This document shows, piece by piece, positions 59,272-64,000 of a DNA stretch of 64,000 nucleotides (the stretch's first letter is position 1; each line of letters starts with the position of its first letter). The stretch lies in the NCBI GenBank assembly GCA_937886445.1, contig CALGBY010000043.1, positions 1-64,000 of the forward strand, in the 5' to 3' direction. This DNA comes from an uncultured Clostridia bacterium (GTDB lineage Bacteria > Bacillota > Clostridia > Christensenellales > Aristaeellaceae). A program made the translations under genes and the position numbers. The notes below the pieces were generated by a model that worked only from the letters and a program-made list of their open reading frames with translations, was not told the DNA's origin and made no database searches.

Positions 59272-60969
59272 TCAGTTCGTGCTTCCTTCATTGTTGACGG
59301 GGGTGATGGGCGTGCCGATATCCACCCAGCTGATGCCGTTCGCGGACAGAGAATAATGATCGCTCTGCGTGCCGGAGGTGGTGGTGTAGGTATCATAGCT
59401 TACCCATTCCTGCCAGCCGATCTGCATGTAGGAATATTCGTACCAGGGCAGCTGCAGATAGTAGAAGATCTGGTTGAAATCGACCGTCACGCTGGAGAAG
59501 GGATCGATGCCGTCTGTGAAATCAAGGAACAGTACATAGGGGTTATTTCCGTTCGCGATCATCACGCCCGCACCTTCGTTGTCATATACGGAAAGCGCCA
59601 GAGTGATCTTCTTCATGGTGAGGTTGCTGTCGTTCTTGATCGTGAAACGGGGAGCGCCGTTGCGGCTTGAACGGCCGGTGTTGGAGATCTTGATGGCCTT
59701 GCTTACGCTTCCCACCAGCGCCGTAAAGGAGCATTCGTAGCCGCCGTCCTCGGTAACACCGGTGATGGTGCACTCACCCCAGTTTTTGCCCACGATCTTC
59801 GCTTCGTTTTTGGTGCCGGATACGGTGCAGATATTCGGGTCGGAGGAATACCAGGTCATGTTCTTGTTGCTGGCGGAGGTGGGCTGCAGCTTGGCTGTGA
59901 CGGTGGCGTTATAGTTGACGCCCACGCGCACATACTGCTTTTCCACGGAAACGCCGGTCACGCCCTGCGTGATGTTGATCTTGTAGGAACCGGAAGCGTT
60001 GGTGTTGTCCTTGCTCTTCGCGCGGATGGTGACGGTGCCCTTCTTGAGCGCGGTCACAACGCCGTTTTCATCCACCGTGGCAAGGGATTTATCGGAGGAA
60101 GTCCAGGTGACATCCTGATAATCCGCGTTTGCGGGCTCCACATTTGCAAACAACTGCATCTGTTCGCCGGCCAGCAGGGTATCGGAAGCGCCGGTCACGG
60201 TCACCTTGGATACCTGTACATTTACCTTCACCTGGTACCTGGCCCACACGCGTTCATCGTTCTTGCTCTTTACAAGGATCGTGCACAGGCCCTGGCTTAC
60301 GCCCTTCACCCTGCCTTCGCTGTTCACGGTGGCCACATTCACATCGCTGCTCTCATAGGTGTAGCCCTTCTTGCTGATGGCGGAGGAAGAGGCCTTGGGC
60401 GTCTGCGTGCCGGTTTTGCCTACATACAGTTCCAGCACATCGGACTTGAAGGTGATCGATCCGAATTGGGGATCGCTCGCCATCTGTTCCTCTATGGTGT
60501 CCGGGATGAGCTGGTCATTCAGCACATAGGCTTCTCCGGCGGTGATCTTCAGGCTGTTGTCCACATGATAGGGAACGCACACCGTGTACATGGCGGCGTT
60601 CTGATGGATCCAGTTTTTGGCGAACCAGAAGGATACGATGCCGTCTCCGGGCTGCTGCGGGATGAGCACAAAGCGGTGTACTCCGGGCAGGCCGATCAGG
60701 GCCTCCTTTTCGGAGGGAGCGTTGCAATCATCCATCACGAGGGCCAGCGCCTGGGTATCGTTGCCGAATTTCCAGGCATAGCCGGTGCTTTCGCTCTGCT
60801 TCAGCGTGAGCACAAGCGTGCCTTCCGTGAAGGAGAGGGAGCCCAGATCGATAAAGCCGTCCGCCACGACGGGCAGTGTGTTTTCCTCCTCGGCGGATGC
60901 CGCGCATACGGTGCAGAGCACCATCAGTACGGCGGCGAAAAGCGCGAGTACGCGGGTATTTTTCTTCAT
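59272..60969 (-). CDS. Secreted chagasin-like (I42) domain with bacterial Ig-like repeats
   Basis: 565 residues with a signal peptide ending ASAEEE. Residues about 40-150 resemble the I42 cysteine-peptidase inhibitor chagasin: SESTGYAWKF matches the NPTTGYxW loop and HRFVLIPQQPGDGIVSFWFAKNW resembles the later strand and RPW-like region. About three Big_2-type Ig-like domains follow, each with W/YxSSD...ATVDENGVVTALKKGTVTI-type motifs (near residues 175-250, 255-335 and 340-420). The last 140 residues are beta-rich and unassigned. GGAGG is 8 bases before the second ATG, used as start. No sorting signal. Inhibitor activity is inference. Confidence 0.75.
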   Translation of the reverse strand: MKKNTRVLALFAAVLMVLCTVCAASAEEENTLPVVADGFIDLGSLSFTEGTLVLTLKQSESTGYAWKFGNDTQALALVMDDCNAPSEKEALIGLPGVHRFVLIPQQPGDGIVSFWFAKNWIHQNAAMYTVCVPYHVDNSLKITAGEAYVLNDQLIPDTIEEQMASDPQFGSITFKSDVLELYVGKTGTQTPKASSSAISKKGYTYESSDVNVATVNSEGRVKGVSQGLCTILVKSKNDERVWARYQVKVNVQVSKVTVTGASDTLLAGEQMQLFANVEPANADYQDVTWTSSDKSLATVDENGVVTALKKGTVTIRAKSKDNTNASGSYKINITQGVTGVSVEKQYVRVGVNYNATVTAKLQPTSASNKNMTWYSSDPNICTVSGTKNEAKIVGKNWGECTITGVTEDGGYECSFTALVGSVSKAIKISNTGRSSRNGAPRFTIKNDSNLTMKKITLALSVYDNEGAGVMIANGNNPYVLFLDFTDGIDPFSSVTVDFNQIFYYLQLPWYEYSYMQIGWQEWVSYDTYTTTSGTQSDHYSLSANGISWVDIGTPITPVNNEGSTN

Positions 60970-61017
60970 TTTCATTTCCTCCTTGCAGGGACGGGCGTTT
61001 TACGCCCTTTCATTCCT

Positions 61018-61046
61018 ATTTTATCGCAGTTCATTTATGAATGCAA
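61018..61046 (-). promoter_or_regulatory. Promoter of the chagasin-like/Ig-like gene
   Basis: On the minus strand TTGCAT (61041-61046), 17-base spacer, TAAAAT (61018-61023). It lies just downstream of the GH2 stop, so the two genes are probably separate units. Confidence 0.75.
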
Positions 61047-61077
61047 GAGACGGATTGTAACAAACGCGCGCAGCCCG

Positions 61078-64000
61078 TTACACATCCCGGATAAACCGGA
61101 TACCGTACAGGTCAAACCGGCTGCCCGGCAGGAAAACGAGCTCTGTTTTCAGCCGGCCGAAGCACTTTTCGGGCACGGAGAGAGAAAACTCTTTTTCCTC
61201 GGGGCCTTCGGTGAAGCAAAACTCCGCGGGCACGGTAAAGGAGGCGCCGTCCTGCTCCGTAAAGCGGAAGTGCAGGGTGTTGAGCGGGATGGGGGAGCGA
61301 CCCGTGACAAGCACCCGCAGAGAGGCGGCGTTTTCAAAATCAAGTGTGCCGTAGTCTATCACCGTGTTGTTGCCGATCGCGAGCAGCGCGTTTCCGCTTT
61401 TTTCAAAGCTGTCGCCGTACACATTTTCGGCATCGCCCGCGTAAAGCGGGCTGTAGGCGCGGGAACGCTTTGTAAAGATAAAGCCCTTCAGGTGCATTTT
61501 GTCGTGGGTCACGAAGCACAGGGTATGTATGCCCTTCAGCCGTTTTTCGAGGCGGAAGGTATCCTCCTGATACACATTCCATATGCTCTTTTTCTGATAG
61601 ACGGCGGCGCATACGCGCTCTCCGCCCTTTCCGGGGATGCCGTCCCAGATCTCTACCGGGTAGGCTTCACTGTTCAGGCAGAAGATGGGCACGCGTACCT
61701 CATCGCTCCCGTCCGGCCCGAAATCCACCCCGTCAAAGCCGATCACCGTTTCTGAATCCTTTCCGGTCGCGATACCGCGCTCGTTGCCGGCGGATACGCT
61801 GCCCTCTGTGTATGTGTTCAGCGAGAAGCTGATAAAGCTGTAGGGATCCAGCATCGCCTCTCCGAAGCCGGTGCAGCACAGGGGCATCCGGCTGATCACA
61901 CGCGCGTGGGGCGCGCCGGAGGAGGCCGTGCAGCGCAGCGTGAATTCCCCGTCAAAGCGCCCGGACACATAAGCGGATGTGCCGTCTGCCTCCACACAGG
62001 CCAGCGGGCTGTCCACGCCGGCGTCATTTGTTACGCGCCATGCAAGATCCCTGCAGGTCGCGTTTTCCGGCAGGATCCTTGCCTGTACATGAAGGCGCGG
62101 CTTTTCCTTCGTAAGCTGTGTGCCGTCCGGGAAGGAAAGCTCCACCTTTCTCACCGGAATATCCGCGGGGCATTCCGTTTCGCTTATACGCTCATATACG
62201 CCCCGTCCGCGTCTTTCCTCCTCCGGGCATTCTGTGCTTTCAAGCTTCAGCACCGTGCCCTCAAGCGAGGGGGAGGTGAGGGTAACGGTGATCTCTCCCG
62301 CCCTGTCCAGCGCGGAAAGCATGATGAGCAGCTTGCCGGAAAACATACGCCGGTGGTTCTGCCTGAAGGATTCCATATCCGTGGAATCGCCGGCATCCGT
62401 TCCGGCCAGGCGGGCGGCGCCCTCCACTTTCACATGCACGCGGTCAACGGCGTTTTCCACTGTCAGGCCGTCCCTGTCCAGTGCTGTTACGGTGATAAAG
62501 ATCATATCCTGCCCGTCGGCACGCATTTTCGTTTTATCCGCTTCGGCGTGAAGACGGACCGCGTTCGTGAAGGAACGCTTAGTATCCCTCGCGATCTCTC
62601 TTCCGTTTTCGTCATAGGCCACCGCTTCCAGCGTGCCTTTTTCGTAGGGGAGCGTCCAGTGCGCGCACACGGTATCGCCGTGCTCAAGATCCGTCCTCTG
62701 GCGGCCGATCTCCCTTCCGTTCAGGAAAAGCGCCGTTTCACGCCCGTTGGTCACGGAAAGCACATCCACGGTTTCGCCCTCGTTGAAATCCCAGTAGGGC
62801 CACAGGTGTACGAACGGCGGTGCTTTTTTGTTCCAGGCCGCTTTGAAGATATAGAAGATGTCTTTTTTGAAGCCGGCGGTATCCGCCATGCCGAAATAGC
62901 TGTTTTTGGTGTGATAGGGGGTGGGCTCGCCCAGATAATCCGTGCCGCTCCACAGGAACTGTCCCGCGGAAAAGGGGGTATCCCGGTCCGCAGTGATGCA
63001 CCAGTCTACGCTTTTCGCGCCCCAGCTGGTAAAGGAGTTATTGAGGGAGGAGCATTGCAGGTCATCCTCGGCCAGTATGTTTTCCTTCGCGGGAAAATGG
63101 TAGATCCCGCGGCTCATCACGATGGAGGCGGTCTCGCTGCCGTAGATCATCCAGTCCGGATGCTTTTCGTGATGGGGAGCGTAAAGCACCTCCGCGTAAT
63201 TATAGCCGGTCAGCTTCAGCTCATCCGCGCATTTCTGCGTGTTTTCCCACCACATGTAGTTGCTGCCGATGGTCGCCTCGGCGTTGCGGAGCGGGTCGTG
63301 CCGGTATACCTCCTCCCGGATGCGCAGCATGACCTCTCTGCCGTGCTCAGAGGCGTGGGTATCGGGGATCTCGTTGCCCATGCTCCACAGGATCACGCTG
63401 GGGCGGTTCCGGTCTCTGCGTATCCAGCTTTCCACATCCAGCGGCATGTTTTCCCGGAAGAAGCGGGCGTAATCATGATCCGTCTTGGGAATCTCCCACA
63501 TGTCAAAGGCTTCGCTGTCCACAAGCAGCCCCAGCTCATCACACAGGTCCATCATCGCGGCGGCGGGCATGTTATGGCTGGTGCGGATGGCGTTCACGCC
63601 CATTTCCTTCATCAGCTCAAGCTGTCTGCGGCTTGCCTGCCGGTTATAGGCGGCACCCAGCGCGCCCAGATCATGATGCAGGCACACGCCGTTCAATTTG
63701 AGCACGCGCCCGTTCAATACAAAGCCGCGGTCTGCCGTAAAGTGCGCTTCCCTGAGACCGGTGCGCACCGTCTGTTCATCCGCGGTCCTGCCGTTTTCAA
63801 ACAGGCGCACCGAAACGGTAAACAATTCCGGATGCTCCGTATCCCACACGGGCGCGTCGTTTCCGAAAAGCAGCTCTGCCCCGGCCTTTCCGTCCATAAC
63901 GGGGGCTTCCGCTTCCTTCCCGAGCGCGCTGAAGCGTACGGTATCCCCGCCGTGCGCCTCGGCGCTGAGCGTCATTCGCCAGCCGTCTGCCGTTTTTTCG
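61078..64000 (-). CDS. Glycoside hydrolase family 2 (beta-galactosidase-like), 5' end missing
   Basis: The minus frame is open to the window edge, so the N-terminal sugar-binding domain is cut off; about 970 residues are visible. Counting from the first visible ATG (63975), the GH2 catalytic barrel has the acid/base Glu202 in WSMGNEIPDTH and the nucleophile Glu281 in YGSETAS. HHDLGALGAAYN and NAIRTSHNMP are also typical of GH2. After the barrel comes a DUF4982-like segment (LWPYWDFNEGETVDVLSVTNG) and then two or three beta-rich modules. No signal peptide can be judged. Probably a beta-galactosidase acting on plant or host glycans; exact specificity unknown. Confidence 0.92.
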   Translation of the reverse strand, partial: EKTADGWRMTLSAEAHGGDTVRFSALGKEAEAPVMDGKAGAELLFGNDAPVWDTEHPELFTVSVRLFENGRTADEQTVRTGLREAHFTADRGFVLNGRVLKLNGVCLHHDLGALGAAYNRQASRRQLELMKEMGVNAIRTSHNMPAAAMMDLCDELGLLVDSEAFDMWEIPKTDHDYARFFRENMPLDVESWIRRDRNRPSVILWSMGNEIPDTHASEHGREVMLRIREEVYRHDPLRNAEATIGSNYMWWENTQKCADELKLTGYNYAEVLYAPHHEKHPDWMIYGSETASIVMSRGIYHFPAKENILAEDDLQCSSLNNSFTSWGAKSVDWCITADRDTPFSAGQFLWSGTDYLGEPTPYHTKNSYFGMADTAGFKKDIFYIFKAAWNKKAPPFVHLWPYWDFNEGETVDVLSVTNGRETALFLNGREIGRQRTDLEHGDTVCAHWTLPYEKGTLEAVAYDENGREIARDTKRSFTNAVRLHAEADKTKMRADGQDMIFITVTALDRDGLTVENAVDRVHVKVEGAARLAGTDAGDSTDMESFRQNHRRMFSGKLLIMLSALDRAGEITVTLTSPSLEGTVLKLESTECPEEERRGRGVYERISETECPADIPVRKVELSFPDGTQLTKEKPRLHVQARILPENATCRDLAWRVTNDAGVDSPLACVEADGTSAYVSGRFDGEFTLRCTASSGAPHARVISRMPLCCTGFGEAMLDPYSFISFSLNTYTEGSVSAGNERGIATGKDSETVIGFDGVDFGPDGSDEVRVPIFCLNSEAYPVEIWDGIPGKGGERVCAAVYQKKSIWNVYQEDTFRLEKRLKGIHTLCFVTHDKMHLKGFIFTKRSRAYSPLYAGDAENVYGDSFEKSGNALLAIGNNTVIDYGTLDFENAASLRVLVTGRSPIPLNTLHFRFTEQDGASFTVPAEFCFTEGPEEKEFSLSVPEKCFGRLKTELVFLPGSRFDLYGIRFIRDV

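Overview
The window looks like chromosomal DNA of a gut- or rumen-type Firmicute (class Clostridia), perhaps near the Christensenellales. The reasons are moderate-to-high GC, a tryptophan T-box in front of trpS, strong purine-rich ribosome sites with some TTG/GTG starts, a short 4.5S-type SRP RNA, a phoH-pgpH-ybeY-era-der-plsY operon, FtsK/SpoIIIE, and many secreted proteins whose signal peptides end in ASA/AEE. The assignment is inference; no 16S rRNA or tRNA gene is present. Promoters are easy to read: most are sigma-A type with a 17-base spacer.

Layout. 1-5.5 kb (minus): a T-box-controlled trpS, then an alpha/beta hydrolase, a P1-family peptidase, acpS and the bifunctional NAD(P)HX repair gene nnr. 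5.6-9.6 kb (plus): an orphan methyltransferase, a serine beta-lactamase-fold hydrolase, an esterase and a GNAT acetyltransferase. 9.6-13.2 kb: SRP RNA, glyA, an AraC regulator and a 2-hydroxyacid dehydrogenase. 13.3-19.9 kb: a four-gene ABC importer (DUF3798 binding protein, double ATPase, two permeases). A 161-bp fully palindromic MITE-like element separates the binding-protein gene from the rest, and one permease carries a roughly 300-residue extracytoplasmic insert. 20-25.4 kb (minus): a secreted tryptophan-rich 11-residue-repeat protein, a KdgK-type sugar kinase, glycogen phosphorylase and a zinc-ribbon protein. 25.6-27.5 kb: a fused RNase PH/RdgB gene and a YfcE-type phosphodiesterase. 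27.7-31.8 kb (minus): a MacAB-like exporter with two adaptor proteins.

32-34.5 kb: two secreted proteins, one BspA-like and one with a PPDTG cell-wall sorting signal. 34.6-37.4 kb: rpsO-pnp. 37.6-42.7 kb: a secreted protein, ftsK and a DUF5714 protein. 42.8-51.8 kb (minus): the housekeeping operon phoH-pgpH-(ybeY::cdd)-era-DUF512-der-plsY, with YbeY and cytidine deaminase fused. 51.8-55.2 kb (plus): gpmI, a zinc-ribbon membrane protein, dut, a small membrane protein and a heavy-metal-associated domain protein. 55.2-56.2 kb is decayed, with a pseudogene tail. 56.2-64 kb (minus): gapA, a large secreted protein, a chagasin-like/Ig-like secreted protein and a GH2 glycosidase that runs off the window.

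Taken together the genes suggest a fermentative polysaccharide user (GH2, GlgP, KdgK, Gap, GpmI) with a rich, poorly characterised secretome. The least explained items are the hendecad-repeat protein, the insert-bearing permease with its palindromic element, the chagasin/Ig fusion and the PPDTG protein. No CRISPR array, prophage, transposase gene or tRNA was recognised.
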